DNA of 64,000 nt from Oligoflexia bacterium (lineage in GTDB: Bacteria; Bdellovibrionota; Bacteriovoracia; Bacteriovoracales; Bacteriovoracaceae). Below, one piece after another: positions 17,632-27,520 of the stretch (position 1 is the first letter of the stretch; the number at the start of each line of letters is the position of its first letter). Both the position numbers and the translations under genes were made by a program. The notes under the pieces are model-generated. The model saw only the letters and a list, made by a program, of their open reading frames with translations, was not told where the DNA came from and ran no database searches. The stretch lies in contig JADFZW010000014.1 in NCBI GenBank assembly GCA_015232355.1, forward strand, positions 62,001-126,000, given 5' to 3'.

Positions 17632-19620
17632 TTATTTATAACTTCTCTGAGAGAGATGTACATTTTCAAATTTTAATTCTTCCTTATGTCTAATTGGCAT
17701 CTTTCCTTCACCAGTGTATTCCCAAGCGGCCACATGACAGAAATTCTCATCATCTCTTAATGCCTCATTATCTTTTGTTTGAGATTCATCTCTAAAGTGT
17801 CCACCACAAGATTCTTTTCTTTCTAGTGCATCTCTGGTCATTAATTCATTTAGCTCTAAGAAGTCACGCAAGCGTAAAGCATGTTCTAATTCAACGTTTA
17901 GATCATCACCTTTTCCTGTGATCTTCACATCCTTCCAAAACTCCTCACGCAAGCGTGGAATTTCAGTCAGTGCACTCTTTAAAGTTCCTTCACTTCTAGA
18001 CATTCCCACATTACTCCACATAATCTTACCTAGCTCGCGATGAAATTCAGTTGTAGTCTTTTTTCCTCTGCTACCAACACTCATTAACTTTCTAATCTCT
18101 TCATTTAACTCTTTTTCACTGTTAGCAAAAGAAGTGTTATTGGTGTCTATCTTTTCAGATGTAGAACTAGTATTAAGTCGCGCGAGATAATCACCTATAG
18201 TATAAGGAATTACAAAGTAACCATCGGCCAGACCTTGCATAAGCGCGGAAGCACCTAAACGATTTGCTCCATGATCAGAAAAATTTGCTTCTCCTAAAAC
18301 AAATAAACCGGGAATGGTACTCATTAAATTATAATCAACCCACAATCCACCCATTGTATAGTGAACAGCAGGATATATTCTCATTGGATTTTTATATGGA
18401 TTTTCAGCAGTGATTCTCTCGTACATTTCAAACAAATTTCCATAACGAGCACGAATCTTATCCTCGCCATCTCTCTTAATTGCATGAGCAAAATCTAAAA
18501 ATACTGCCAGTCCTGTACTTCCTACACCTTTCCCAGCATCACACTGTAACTTTGCATTTCTAGAGGCAACATCTCTTGGAACTAGATTACCAAAGCTTGG
18601 ATAAATTCTTTCCAAGTAATAATCACGCTCACTCTCAGGAATTTGATTAGCAGGTCGCTTATCTCCTGCACGTGCTGGTACCCACACTCTTCCATCGTTT
18701 CGAAGTGATTCACTCATTAAAGTTAATTTTGATTGATGATCTCCTGACATAGGAATGCAGGTTGGATGAATTTGAGTAAAACATGGATTAGCAAAAAAAG
18801 CACCACGCTTATGTGCACGCCAGATGGCCGAACCATTTGAGCACATAGCATTTGTAGAGAGAAAATAGGAGTTACCATAACCACCAGTTGCAAGTATAAC
18901 CGCATCTGCTACATATCTTTCAATTTTCCCTGTAATTAAATTTCTAACTAAAATTCCTCTCGCTTTCCCATCAATGATAATTACATCGAGCATCTCTCTT
19001 CTAGTATAAAGTTTTACTTTCTTATCATTTCTTTGTCTCATTAATGCCTGATAAGCACCAATAAGAAGTTGTTGACCAGTTTGTCCTCGAGCATAGAATG
19101 TACGCGATACCTGTGCTCCACCAAATGAACGATTGGCCAAGTATCCACTATAATCGCGAGCGAATGGCACACCCTGGGCCGCGCACTGATCGATGATGTT
19201 GTTTGATACTTGGGCCAGACGATAAACATTTGCTTCACGAGCACGATAGTCGCCACCCTTTACTGTATCGTAGAAGAGACGCCAAATTGAGTCGCCATCA
19301 TTTTGATAACTTTTGGCCGCATTTATTCCACCTTGAGCAGCGATTGAGTGCGCACGTCTTGGAGAATCTTGTAAACAAAATACTTGAACATTATATCCCA
19401 ATTCTCCGAGTGAAGCGGCGGCCGAAGCACCTGCTAGTCCAGTTCCTACAATAATAACATTATATTTTCTTTTGTTGGCGGGATTTACTAATTTTAAATT
19501 AAATCTATGTTCATCCCATTTTTTTTCAATGGGCCCGGATGGAATTTTAGAATCTAATTTCGAACTTGAGTTCGAATTTGAATTTGAATTTGAATTTGAA
19601 TTTGAATTTATATCTGTCAT
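17632..19620 (-). CDS. sdhA: Succinate dehydrogenase/fumarate reductase flavoprotein subunit
   Basis: FAD-binding fold [19 protein letters not shown], the flavin-attachment region [15 protein letters not shown] with its His, HPTCIPMSG and active-site region REANVYRLA confirm the family. At 662 residues it is normal for the b558-type enzyme. It oxidises succinate or reduces fumarate at the inner membrane. An unusual (Asn-Ser) tract occupies residues about 5-18, encoded by six perfect GAATTT units at 19574-19609, immediately before the conserved domain. It lies in the order sdhC-sdhA-sdhB. Confidence 0.95.
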   Translation of the reverse strand: MTDINSNSNSNSNSNSNSSSKLDSKIPSGPIEKKWDEHRFNLKLVNPANKRKYNVIIVGTGLAGASAAASLGELGYNVQVFCLQDSPRRAHSIAAQGGINAAKSYQNDGDSIWRLFYDTVKGGDYRAREANVYRLAQVSNNIIDQCAAQGVPFARDYSGYLANRSFGGAQVSRTFYARGQTGQQLLIGAYQALMRQRNDKKVKLYTRREMLDVIIIDGKARGILVRNLITGKIERYVADAVILATGGYGNSYFLSTNAMCSNGSAIWRAHKRGAFFANPCFTQIHPTCIPMSGDHQSKLTLMSESLRNDGRVWVPARAGDKRPANQIPESERDYYLERIYPSFGNLVPRDVASRNAKLQCDAGKGVGSTGLAVFLDFAHAIKRDGEDKIRARYGNLFEMYERITAENPYKNPMRIYPAVHYTMGGLWVDYNLMSTIPGLFVLGEANFSDHGANRLGASALMQGLADGYFVIPYTIGDYLARLNTSSTSEKIDTNNTSFANSEKELNEEIRKLMSVGSRGKKTTTEFHRELGKIMWSNVGMSRSEGTLKSALTEIPRLREEFWKDVKITGKGDDLNVELEHALRLRDFLELNELMTRDALERKESCGGHFRDESQTKDNEALRDDENFCHVAAWEYTGEGKMPIRHKEELKFENVHLSQRSYK
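19574..19609. repeat. (GAATTT)6 hexanucleotide repeat in sdhA
   Basis: Six perfect copies inside the sdhA N-terminus encode the Asn-Ser tract; degenerate copies continue to about 19560. The 6-bp unit keeps frame. Confidence 0.95.
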
Positions 19621-19694
19621 ATTAATATCACCTTTTATTTTTTTTATTTTGTTATTTTATTATTTTGTTATTTTGTTATGTAAAATTTAAACTA

Positions 19695-20375
19695 CTATTG
19701 TAATCCCTTTACATAAGACCAAATTGGATAAGCAGAAAACATCACTGAAAGCACTAATGATAAGAGCAAGCATAGTTTATTTATACAAGGAGTGTATTTT
19801 GAATAATTTATTCCTACTGTCTGGAATATTGATTGAATTCCATGGCCAAGATGAAAAGCAAAAGCAATCATTGTGGCCACATACCAAACAAGATAAGCTG
19901 GTTGTGCAAAAAACTCTATCATCAAACGATAGAGATCACGCATCTCTTTTCCGTCATAAGAGGTCGTGTAAATAGTTCCAAAGCGAAAATGTAATAAATG
20001 AAAAATCAAAAACACTAACATGATCGCGCCTGTCCAAGGCATAGTTGCTGAAGCAAAGCTGGCACCTTTTCCAGTATTCACCTTCATGTAATATTTTTGT
20101 GGTCTGGCCAAATAGTTTTCAACTACCAAGATGATCGCTAATAAGATATGTACAACGAAAAAAGATGCCAATACCAGCTCTGCAAGTGGCAGTAATGGAT
20201 TTGCAGTTAAAGTGTAAGCATAGAGATTAAAGTACTTCGGCCCAACATACATCAAGATATTTCCTATCATGTGTACGATAGAAAATGAGATGAGTAAAAA
20301 AGCACTGACAGTCATTATCTGCTTTTTTCCAATTGAAGATGTAAAATAATTAAACTTTAAACCACAACATTCCAT
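19695..20375 (-). CDS. sdhC: Succinate dehydrogenase cytochrome b558 subunit
   Basis: Five hydrophobic segments with histidines placed for two hemes (IVHMIGN, VVHILLA, FHLLHFRF, FHLGHGIQS) match the b558-type SdhC that anchors SdhAB to the membrane and handles the quinone. The loop KYYMKVNTGKGASFAS is a family feature. It is the first gene of the complex II operon, 74 bases before sdhA and 90 bases after the hutH-like gene, which points the same way. Confidence 0.9.
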   Translation of the reverse strand: MECCGLKFNYFTSSIGKKQIMTVSAFLLISFSIVHMIGNILMYVGPKYFNLYAYTLTANPLLPLAELVLASFFVVHILLAIILVVENYLARPQKYYMKVNTGKGASFASATMPWTGAIMLVFLIFHLLHFRFGTIYTTSYDGKEMRDLYRLMIEFFAQPAYLVWYVATMIAFAFHLGHGIQSIFQTVGINYSKYTPCINKLCLLLSLVLSVMFSAYPIWSYVKGLQ

Positions 20376-20465
20376 AAAAATACCTCGTAAAAATTTATTG
20401 AATTTTAATAATTAAAATAATTTTAACAATTTTAATAAGTGATACTATTTAAACTGATATACCTT

Positions 20466-22064
20466 TTAATGGTAAGATTCCCAAACCGGAGAGAGATTTT
20501 TTTCTGGTTTAAAATATGTTTGAAGCTGACCAATCTCATTTTCTACTGCACTCAAGACTAAATTATTCTTCACAACTTTCGCCATATTATTGTGATCGAC
20601 GAACAAAGGTCTATCCTCTTCCAAATGCTCAACATGTTTTCTAATCTCTGCGTGAGCGGCCCTAGTACCTTTTCCAAAATTAAACTCTCTAAAATCTAGC
20701 GCCTGAGCGGCAGCAATAAATTCTATTCCTAAAACACCATAAGCATTATCTAAAATTTGTCTCGTCTTTAGTGATGTATTCATTCCCATGCTCACAAAAT
20801 CCTCTTGATCAGCGGCCGCTGGAATTGATTGAGTTGAAGCTGGAGTAGATAAAATTCTCTGCTCAACAATCAGCATCCCCGCAGTATATTGACTTAACAT
20901 ATGACCTGAATACATTCCCGCACCCTTAGTTAAAAATGCTGGCAGACCCACACTGAGTGCTGGATTAAGCAAGCGATTAAGTCTTCGCTCTGATAAAACG
21001 GAAATCATACAAATAGCGGCGCCAACTAAATCCATTGGCAAACTAACTGGTGTACCTTGAAAATTTGCTCCCGTTAAAACCACATTCTCCTCTGGTAAAA
21101 AGATTGGATTATCACCTACACCATTTAATTCAATCTCCACTTGCTTTCTTGCATATTGAAGATGATCGCGAGCGGCCCCAATCACTTGCGGAGTTGATCT
21201 CATGGAATAAGCATCTTGCACTTTCACCTTTAGATTACCATTCATCAAATCACTGCCATCAATTACCTTCATTATATTTGCGGCCGAAACCACAGAGCCG
21301 CCGAATCCGCGTAGCTGATGTAAACGAACATCATATGGTTTTAAATTTGCCAACAATGCCTCTAATGTCATCGCTGTACAAATCTCTGCTTGTTTTAACC
21401 ATCTCTCTGTATCGTAAATTGAAAGTGCTGCAATCGATGTTAAAAGATTACTTCCATTAATCGATGCTAATCCATCTCTTGCCTCTAATATGATTGGAGT
21501 AATCTGTGCACGTTCAAGCGCACGCCTCGAATGCATTCTCTCTCCCTCGTAAAAACACTCACCCTCGCCCATCATTGCAAGCGCGATCTGACTCATTGGT
21601 GATAAATCACCACAAGCTCCCACTGATCCCTTCTCACAAACAACAGGTGTAACTCTTTTATTTAACATTTCACAAAGTGTTTGAGTGACGATGGGGCGTG
21701 GACCTGAGTGGCCATTAGCATGTACATTTATTCTTGCAAGCATCGCCGCCCGTACATGCTCAATTGGAGCTGGTTCTCCAATTCCTGCTGAATGATTATA
21801 GATTAAATAACGTTGAAATTGTTTTACTTGATCATCTGTTAAAACTATCTCTGAGAATTCACCAATTCCAGTATTCACTCCATACATAATCTCCCTAGCA
21901 ACAATCTTTTTTTCCAACATTGCTCTACAAATTTTAATTCTCTCGATTGCATCGTTGTCAATTGTAACTTGGGCAAAATTACGAGCGACACTTACTAGAT
22001 CTTCTATGGTTAAATTTTTTCCAGTGATATTGATAGTATTGGTAGTATTGGTAGTATTACTCAT
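20466..22064 (-). CDS. hutH: MIO-type aromatic amino acid lyase (histidine ammonia-lyase-like)
   Basis: The protein aligns throughout with the histidine/phenylalanine ammonia-lyase family: YGVNTGIGEFS, NHSAGIGEP, GSVGACGDLSPM, GVGDNPIF, QYTAGMLIVEQR and DQEDFVSMG. The MIO triad is Ala-Cys-Gly instead of Ala-Ser-Gly (codons GCT TGT GGT near 21617-21625). Phe in QEDF replaces the His usual in HutH, and no hutU, hutI or hutG is nearby, so the substrate could be another aromatic amino acid, or it could be an aminomutase. The N-terminal SNTTNTTNTINIT is encoded by three 9-bp repeats (22032-22058) outside the conserved core. Confidence 0.75.
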   Translation of the reverse strand: MSNTTNTTNTINITGKNLTIEDLVSVARNFAQVTIDNDAIERIKICRAMLEKKIVAREIMYGVNTGIGEFSEIVLTDDQVKQFQRYLIYNHSAGIGEPAPIEHVRAAMLARINVHANGHSGPRPIVTQTLCEMLNKRVTPVVCEKGSVGACGDLSPMSQIALAMMGEGECFYEGERMHSRRALERAQITPIILEARDGLASINGSNLLTSIAALSIYDTERWLKQAEICTAMTLEALLANLKPYDVRLHQLRGFGGSVVSAANIMKVIDGSDLMNGNLKVKVQDAYSMRSTPQVIGAARDHLQYARKQVEIELNGVGDNPIFLPEENVVLTGANFQGTPVSLPMDLVGAAICMISVLSERRLNRLLNPALSVGLPAFLTKGAGMYSGHMLSQYTAGMLIVEQRILSTPASTQSIPAAADQEDFVSMGMNTSLKTRQILDNAYGVLGIEFIAAAQALDFREFNFGKGTRAAHAEIRKHVEHLEEDRPLFVDHNNMAKVVKNNLVLSAVENEIGQLQTYFKPEKNLSPVWESYH

Positions 22065-22177
22065 TTCTTAAAATCTCCTATGTGCTTACCATATATATTA
22101 TATGTATATGTAAATATATATATTACTGATAGGTGATTTTATACTTATCGTGATCAATTTGGTAGGGTAGATAGATA

Positions 22178-23029
22178 TTATTTCTTAATCTTTTTTTCGA
22201 TCTCTTTATGTTTTTGTCTTAATTCCAAAATTTGTCGCTCCAATTCAGCCTTCTCCTCAATGGCCCGTTGTTTTTCTCTTTCTTTATGTTCATTCATTTT
22301 TTTTGTCAAAACCTCCAACGCTCGTTTCTTATTTGCTAATTCAGCCTCTGATGCTTCGAAATCACTTCTAGCAACATTAATCTTTTCAGGCAATTTAAGC
22401 GACTCAAGTTGTTTTACTAATCTCTGTAGTTTTATTATCTCCTCTTTTGCATACTCCAATTTTTTTAATTGATTTAAAAAATCATTTAAAATATTACTTT
22501 TTTCTGTAACCTTCTCTTGAGCAGCAGCTACCTCTTGATCAACAGCATCCAACGATACAGCATTTTGTTTTACAGTAGAATTTACAAGTCGCCTTCCTAC
22601 ATAACTCTTGGCCTCTTCCTCATCGACATTCTCTTTATCAACTATAACAAACTTTCCTAATCCTCCTATCTCAATCAAATCTCCAACATTAATTGGGACT
22701 TCCTCCAATACTTTTAACTCCTTTTTATTTACTGTAACTTTATTCTGACCTGGCATAGCAGTAGCAAAAAACTTATCAGCTTGAAAAACAAATGCACAAA
22801 ACTTCTCGTTGATTTTGCTTTGTTCATTTTCTGCCTCAAAAGTTCTAAATCTTCCTATCATAAATCCATCTCTGATAGCAGCAGATGAATGATAAGTGAA
22901 ACTATAGACAAAAATATATGGTTTAAAAAGCATACACTCAGCATCTTCAGGGTCTGCGAAACAAACTTCATCTTTTAATGTTTCTTCATCTTCATCTAGA
23001 TTGATTTCCCTAATTCGAGGATGATTCAT
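22178..23029 (-). CDS. FHA-like domain plus coiled-coil protein
   Basis: Residues about 30-150 carry an FHA-like strand pattern (FMIGRFRTFE, then NKVTVNKKEL, INVGDLIEIGGLGKFVIV), though the canonical Ser/His phosphothreonine-binding residues are not obvious. Residues about 165-283 are a long, highly charged coiled coil (Lys/Glu/Leu heptads). No signal peptide. A cytoplasmic scaffold or phosphopeptide-reader role is plausible but unproven. It is transcribed divergently from the AstE-like gene. Confidence 0.5.
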   Translation of the reverse strand: MNHPRIREINLDEDEETLKDEVCFADPEDAECMLFKPYIFVYSFTYHSSAAIRDGFMIGRFRTFEAENEQSKINEKFCAFVFQADKFFATAMPGQNKVTVNKKELKVLEEVPINVGDLIEIGGLGKFVIVDKENVDEEEAKSYVGRRLVNSTVKQNAVSLDAVDQEVAAAQEKVTEKSNILNDFLNQLKKLEYAKEEIIKLQRLVKQLESLKLPEKINVARSDFEASEAELANKKRALEVLTKKMNEHKEREKQRAIEEKAELERQILELRQKHKEIEKKIKK

Positions 23030-23223
23030 GAGTACCCCCCAAAAAAGTTTTTATAAAGTTATTATCGAGTAACAAAAATTATAGAAATAATGATTGTTAT
23101 TGATCATTGTTGATCATTATTTTTATCGTCATTTTTAAAAAAATATTTAAGCTTTACTTTCCTGAATAAAGTAATACGATTATTAAGATCATCTGATTTG
23201 GTTATCATCCCATAAGCATTGTC

Positions 23224-24474
23224 ATGAGTACCATGAATACCATAAACACCATAAACACTATAAACACCATAAAAAGAATTTATTTAGATATCTCCCAGAC
23301 AGCATCAGGAGATGGTCTAACTATTCCAATATTTGAAATCATTCCTAATAATGTTAGTGAAGATCTTTACAAAATTCCACACGTCTATATCCAAAGCAGT
23401 GTACATGGAAGTGAACTTCAAGGTAACGCCGTAATATATGAGCTTATCAATTTGTTAAACAAAATCCATAGCGGCGGTTGCGGTTGCGGTTGCAGTTGCA
23501 GTTGCAGTTGCAGTTGCAGTTGCAGTTGCAATTGCAGATTTACTTTTGTTCCACTTGCAAACCCACATGCCATTAATCAAAAATTCCATGGCCACACTGT
23601 TGGTCGCTTTAATCTTCAAACTGGAGAAAATTTTAATCGCACCTATATAGATATAAACAATCTGGATTTGAATTTGCCATCCTTTATTGAGAATAATTCT
23701 AACCAACCATGGGAAAATATAAAAATCAATTTTAAAAAATTGCTTCTACAAAAACTTACAGAGTATCGTGATCACTTAATAGGTAGTAAGGGAATAAGCT
23801 ATCAACAAAGGTTAAATATTGAACTGCAAATACTAGCATCTTCTGCTGATGTTGTTTTAGATTTGCATACTGCTGCTCAAGGCATGCGCTACATCTACGC
23901 CCCTGAGTATTGCTATAAAAATGCATTTCATTTTAATTTTCCTCTAACCATCATCATCCCAAATAAATTTGCGGGTGCCATGGATGAAGCTACTTTTACT
24001 CCTTGGTATAATCTACATCAAAATTTAACTAATAAGATTGAATTTGAAGCATACACTCTTGAACATGGTAGTGAGGAGATCATAGATTTTAATGCTGCTA
24101 AAATCGATGCTCTTAATATTTTAAATTATCTCCATTTTAAAAAATTTTTAAACCTAAACCCAAATCTTGATCTTGATCTTGATCTTGATCACAGTAACCG
24201 TGCTTACGCCTCTCTAAAAGATTATCAATCAAACTATTCACCAAGTAGTGGTTTAATTGACTTTATAAAAAAACCTGGCGATATTGTTAAAGAGGGAGAA
24301 GTGATTGCAAAGATCTTAAATTTTAAAAACGATATCAACAATCTAACATCTGATGTTGTTGCCAAGAATGATTTAATTCTTGTTAATCATCCATCATCGG
24401 CAAACATTGCTGCCGGAATGGAATTATTCAAATCAATTGAGAACTATAAATTTATAAACGGAGATAATAAATAA
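23224..24474 (+). CDS. AstE/AspA-family zinc carboxypeptidase-like deacylase
   Basis: Zinc ligands H61 and E64 (SVHGSELQG) and H215 (LDLHTAA), with substrate Arg139 (GENFNRTY), fit the succinylglutamate desuccinylase/aspartoacylase family, which hydrolyses N-acyl amino acids or trims peptide-like substrates. A swivelling C-terminal domain (GLIDFIKKPGDIVKEGEVIAKI) resembles the AstE/biotinyl-like extension. Three DNA repeats lie inside: five 9-bp units at the N-terminus, ten hexamers giving a Cys-Gly/Cys-Ser tract at residues 86-104, and (TCTTGA)4 giving an Asp-Leu tract. It overlaps the next gene by one base (TAATG). No strong Shine-Dalgarno is visible. Confidence 0.75.
   Translation: MSTMNTINTINTINTIKRIYLDISQTASGDGLTIPIFEIIPNNVSEDLYKIPHVYIQSSVHGSELQGNAVIYELINLLNKIHSGGCGCGCSCSCSCSCSCSCNCRFTFVPLANPHAINQKFHGHTVGRFNLQTGENFNRTYIDINNLDLNLPSFIENNSNQPWENIKINFKKLLLQKLTEYRDHLIGSKGISYQQRLNIELQILASSADVVLDLHTAAQGMRYIYAPEYCYKNAFHFNFPLTIIIPNKFAGAMDEATFTPWYNLHQNLTNKIEFEAYTLEHGSEEIIDFNAAKIDALNILNYLHFKKFLNLNPNLDLDLDLDHSNRAYASLKDYQSNYSPSSGLIDFIKKPGDIVKEGEVIAKILNFKNDINNLTSDVVAKNDLILVNHPSSANIAAGMELFKSIENYKFINGDNK
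23230..23274. repeat. 9-bp tandem repeat (about 5 copies, ACCATAAAC)
   Basis: Five near-identical 9-mers encode the N-terminal M-N-T-I-N-T-I tract of the AstE-like protein. Confidence 0.9.
23476..23535. repeat. Hexamer repeat (GGTTGC)3(AGTTGC)6(AATTGC)1
   Basis: Ten consecutive hexamers within the AstE-like gene encode the Cys-Gly/Cys-Ser tract. Confidence 0.95.
24165..24188. repeat. (TCTTGA)4 hexamer repeat
   Basis: Four perfect copies encode an Asp-Leu tract in the AstE-like protein. Confidence 0.9.
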
Positions 24475-24995
24475 TGGCATTAATTAAAAGTATAAGAGGA
24501 ATCCACCCTAAATGGGGAAGCGACTGCTATTTTTCTGAGAATGCTACCATAATTGGTGATGTGGTGATGGGAGATAATTGTAGCGTGTGGTTTAATGCTG
24601 TCATTAGAGGTGATGTTGATTCTATTCGTATAGGAAATAAAACCAACGTTCAAGATGGTACTATAATTCATTGTACTCATCTCAATGCTAAAACCATTAT
24701 TGGAAATAATGTCACTATCGGACACAACGTTGTCATCCACGGTTGTACCATTGGAGATAATGTTTTGATTGGCATGGGTGCAATTATTATGGACAATGCT
24801 TTAATTAACTCAAATTCAGTAATAGCTGCAGGATCTGTGGTACTGGAAAATACCATTGTAGAATCAGAGACCATCTATGCAGGTGTCCCTGCTAAAAAAA
24901 TAAAAAAGATGAACAAGGATCAATTACATAATTTGGTATCTATGGCCAATAACTATCTTGAATACACAAAATGGTATAAGGAAGAACAAAACTAA
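24474..24995 (+). CDS. Gamma-carbonic-anhydrase-like hexapeptide-repeat protein
   Basis: A left-handed beta-helix of repeated (I/V)-G-x-x-x-x units with the YrdA/PaaY signature WFNAVIRGD. Candidate metal ligands are H66/H69, H84 and H89 (IIHCTHL, IGHNVVIHG). The terminal GAGSVV-like element is AAGSVVLENTIV, then YAGVPAKKIKKM. The family includes true gamma carbonic anhydrases and inactive homologues; activity here is undetermined. Its ATG overlaps the stop of the AstE-like gene, so the two are co-translated. Confidence 0.85.
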   Translation: MALIKSIRGIHPKWGSDCYFSENATIIGDVVMGDNCSVWFNAVIRGDVDSIRIGNKTNVQDGTIIHCTHLNAKTIIGNNVTIGHNVVIHGCTIGDNVLIGMGAIIMDNALINSNSVIAAGSVVLENTIVESETIYAGVPAKKIKKMNKDQLHNLVSMANNYLEYTKWYKEEQN

Positions 24996-25022
24996 AACAA
25001 ATGATCAGGAAGGAGAACATGC

Positions 25023-26423
25023 ATGAAGAGTTTTGCAATTTTTATTTTATGCTTATCATTTTATTACTCACTCCCAGCAATTGCATCAGCAATTACTTAT
25101 AAACAGCAAGTAGATGGCGAAATTATTTTTGTTCATTCAGACAAAAATCAAAATCAAAATCAAAGTCAATTTATCAAAGAATATTCAGGAAAGATCATCT
25201 TAAAAAATAATAAATTTTATTATCAAACAACTCAAATTGGTCATCTAACTCCACTTGGACCAGTAATTTGTCAATCAATCTACAGTAAAATTTGTACACT
25301 CTCATTTGGGAAAAAGAACCACAACTATGATCATAATTATAATGAATCTTCGAACACTATCTATTCCGTAGCACTCACACTCACTCCCACACTCACTAAT
25401 GAAAATATCAACGATAATAAATCTCAAAATACAAAAAATGCAGACTTTACATTAGAACCATATATCTTTGCCTCTCCTAATCAGGATGAGGCAGGAAGTT
25501 GTCTCTTTATGGCCTTAACGGGAGCAATGGAAATTATTTTAAATAAAGAGATCACTCAAGAACAAAGAATCTATGAAGGAATGAGTGATCTATCTGAAAG
25601 ATATTTAATGAATGCTAGTGACCTAGCATCTGCTAGTAATAACACTAACACTAATAATGACACTAATAATGATGAAAAAATTTATAATTGGCGTACGGAT
25701 ACAATTTATACCTATAACTATTTTAGCGGCGCCCTTCTCAATCGTGATTTTCGCTATACTACTGGTTGGTATAAGGAAATAGATGGAGAACTTATGGTGG
25801 CCAAAAAAGGTGAAGAGGGCGCAACTTATGGTACATACTATAATTGGATCAACGGTATCACTGATGAGTTAATGAAAAAAAAGATTCCTGTTCCTAAAGT
25901 TGCCCGAGAGTTAATTTTCGTAGATACAAATAATGATCAATGGAATACTGGAGTAATGACAGATGCAACTATTAAAAGAATAAAAGAGAGATTAACTGCT
26001 CGAAATTCACCAACACTTATAATTTATAATCACTATGGTTACTGGCACGCAGTTTTAATTGTAGGTTATGATGATGAAAAAGTAACTGAAGGGTGTTCCT
26101 TTGTATTTAGTTGGCGAAAAGCTATGTTGAAAGAAGCGGATGAATTAATCGCTACAAATGATCCTAAAAAACTTGAAAGGGCCAATCGCCTTAAAAATTA
26201 TGTAAATCAAGTTAATAAATCAATAGAACAAAATGGTGGCTGCTCTACAAAAGGCGTCTTTTACGTTCGAGATTCAATATATACAGGGCCAACTAATCTT
26301 ATGTATGATTATGATCTAAGCAACCAAGGAGAAGAGGCACCCTACTCTACTCGTATTATAGAACGCTCTTATGATTGGGCAAAATATTTGGGTAATCATG
26401 CGTATGTAGTTTACAAAAAATAA
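25023..26423 (+). CDS. Exported papain-like cysteine protease candidate
   Basis: A signal peptide (residues 1-23) is followed by a variable region rich in Asn/Gln/Thr (NQNQNQSQ tract) and then a papain-like core. Gln154 and Cys160 (NQDEAGSC) have the same Q-x5-C spacing as papain's oxyanion Gln and nucleophile, His342 lies in WHAVLIVGYDDE, and FYVRDS late in the protein could supply the third residue (Asp for Asn). The insertions NTNTNNDTNND and LTLTPTLT are low-complexity. AGGAAGGAG lies 7 bases before the ATG. It probably acts outside the cytoplasm; substrate unknown. Follows the carbonic-anhydrase-like gene by 27 bases. Confidence 0.6.
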   Translation: MKSFAIFILCLSFYYSLPAIASAITYKQQVDGEIIFVHSDKNQNQNQSQFIKEYSGKIILKNNKFYYQTTQIGHLTPLGPVICQSIYSKICTLSFGKKNHNYDHNYNESSNTIYSVALTLTPTLTNENINDNKSQNTKNADFTLEPYIFASPNQDEAGSCLFMALTGAMEIILNKEITQEQRIYEGMSDLSERYLMNASDLASASNNTNTNNDTNNDEKIYNWRTDTIYTYNYFSGALLNRDFRYTTGWYKEIDGELMVAKKGEEGATYGTYYNWINGITDELMKKKIPVPKVARELIFVDTNNDQWNTGVMTDATIKRIKERLTARNSPTLIIYNHYGYWHAVLIVGYDDEKVTEGCSFVFSWRKAMLKEADELIATNDPKKLERANRLKNYVNQVNKSIEQNGGCSTKGVFYVRDSIYTGPTNLMYDYDLSNQGEEAPYSTRIIERSYDWAKYLGNHAYVVYKK

Positions 26424-26458
26424 TTTTTAAAAATAGTTTTTAAAACTAGGAGTCTAGT

Positions 26459-27481
26459 ATGTTTTTAAACCACATCTCAGCACTTACTATAATATTAGTT
26501 TTATTATCTCTATCCCATTCTCTTTTCCATTCTTTCTTCCCATTAGAAATAGATAATGTTAGTGCAAACGATTCACGCTCACAACTTAAAGTTTGCATGA
26601 TCTTGTGGAGAGGAGAAACCAACGCTGAAAAGGGATTTAAAGAGGAGCTCTCTCGCTTAGTTGCCAACACCCGCACGCTTCAATTTGATACTTTTAATTG
26701 CGAACAAAAAGTAGATAACTTGGTCACTTACATTCGTAACGATTTAACAAAAAAAATTTCAAGCTGTAATTATATCTACACCTATGGAACAACTGTCTCC
26801 ACTAAAATACAAGAAGCTCTTAAACTATTGAGTGGAAGTACAAGTGGAAGTACAGACAAAATCAAAGTAAAACAATTAGTGATCATTGTTACCGATCCTG
26901 TATCTGCAGGATTAACTAAAAGTATGAGTGATAGTGGACCTAATATGTTTATCTCCAGTAATACAGTTCCCATTTCACTACAAATCGAAAAAGCACGACA
27001 AGTTGTCCCTTTTAAAAAATTGGCAATTTTATTTAATTCCAAAGAACTCAACTCCAATTTTGTAAAAAATGAAGTTGATAAAATAAAAGCGAAGTTCTCC
27101 TTTGAAACAATGGAACTTCGCTTAAAACCAGAGGAGAGTTATTTGAAGGATATTTTAAAAAATCTAAAAGAGGGAAATCCTAAAGCAGATGCAGTCTTTA
27201 TTCCACCTGATAGTTTTATCACATCTAAAAGTGCTATGATAATTGAGGAACTAAACAGTGCTAAAATTCCAATCATCACCGCAGTAGAAGAGATGATAAC
27301 TAAGGGAGCACTTATGGGAACAGTGGCATCTTATTCTCTTCTTGGAGAATTACTGGCCAAAGCTGTAAAAAAAGATCTTGATGGCCATACTACTTCACCT
27401 AATCCAGTATTAAAAGATGAGGGGGCAAGTTTAAAAGTTAATGCCGACACTGCAAAGTTATTCGGTATCAAGTATCCATAA
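26459..27481 (+). CDS. ABC-transporter substrate-binding protein, TrpX/PF04392 type
   Basis: Export segment at the N-terminus, then the two-lobed fold of the ABC_sub_bind family: KVCMILWRG, NYIYTYGTTVS, VTDPVSAGLT, KLAILFN, ADAVFIPPDS, GALMGTVASYSLLGE and GASLKVNADTAKLFG. Relatives bind small ligands such as aromatic amino acids. No permease or ATPase gene is adjacent, so it is an orphan binding protein or sensor component. The GSTSGST segment comes from two 12-bp repeats (26831-26854). Good AGGAG Shine-Dalgarno. Confidence 0.8.
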   Translation: MFLNHISALTIILVLLSLSHSLFHSFFPLEIDNVSANDSRSQLKVCMILWRGETNAEKGFKEELSRLVANTRTLQFDTFNCEQKVDNLVTYIRNDLTKKISSCNYIYTYGTTVSTKIQEALKLLSGSTSGSTDKIKVKQLVIIVTDPVSAGLTKSMSDSGPNMFISSNTVPISLQIEKARQVVPFKKLAILFNSKELNSNFVKNEVDKIKAKFSFETMELRLKPEESYLKDILKNLKEGNPKADAVFIPPDSFITSKSAMIIEELNSAKIPIITAVEEMITKGALMGTVASYSLLGELLAKAVKKDLDGHTTSPNPVLKDEGASLKVNADTAKLFGIKYP

Positions 27482-27520
27482 AATAAAAAAACGAGAAAAG
27501 AAAATTACCAAAGTTTACCT

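Noticed and set aside
23455..23706. Minus-strand open frame with an Ala-Thr repeat
   Set aside because: It is a by-product of the hexamer repeat: a 6-bp repeat without a stop stays open in several frames. The plus-strand AstE-like gene has the conserved motifs.
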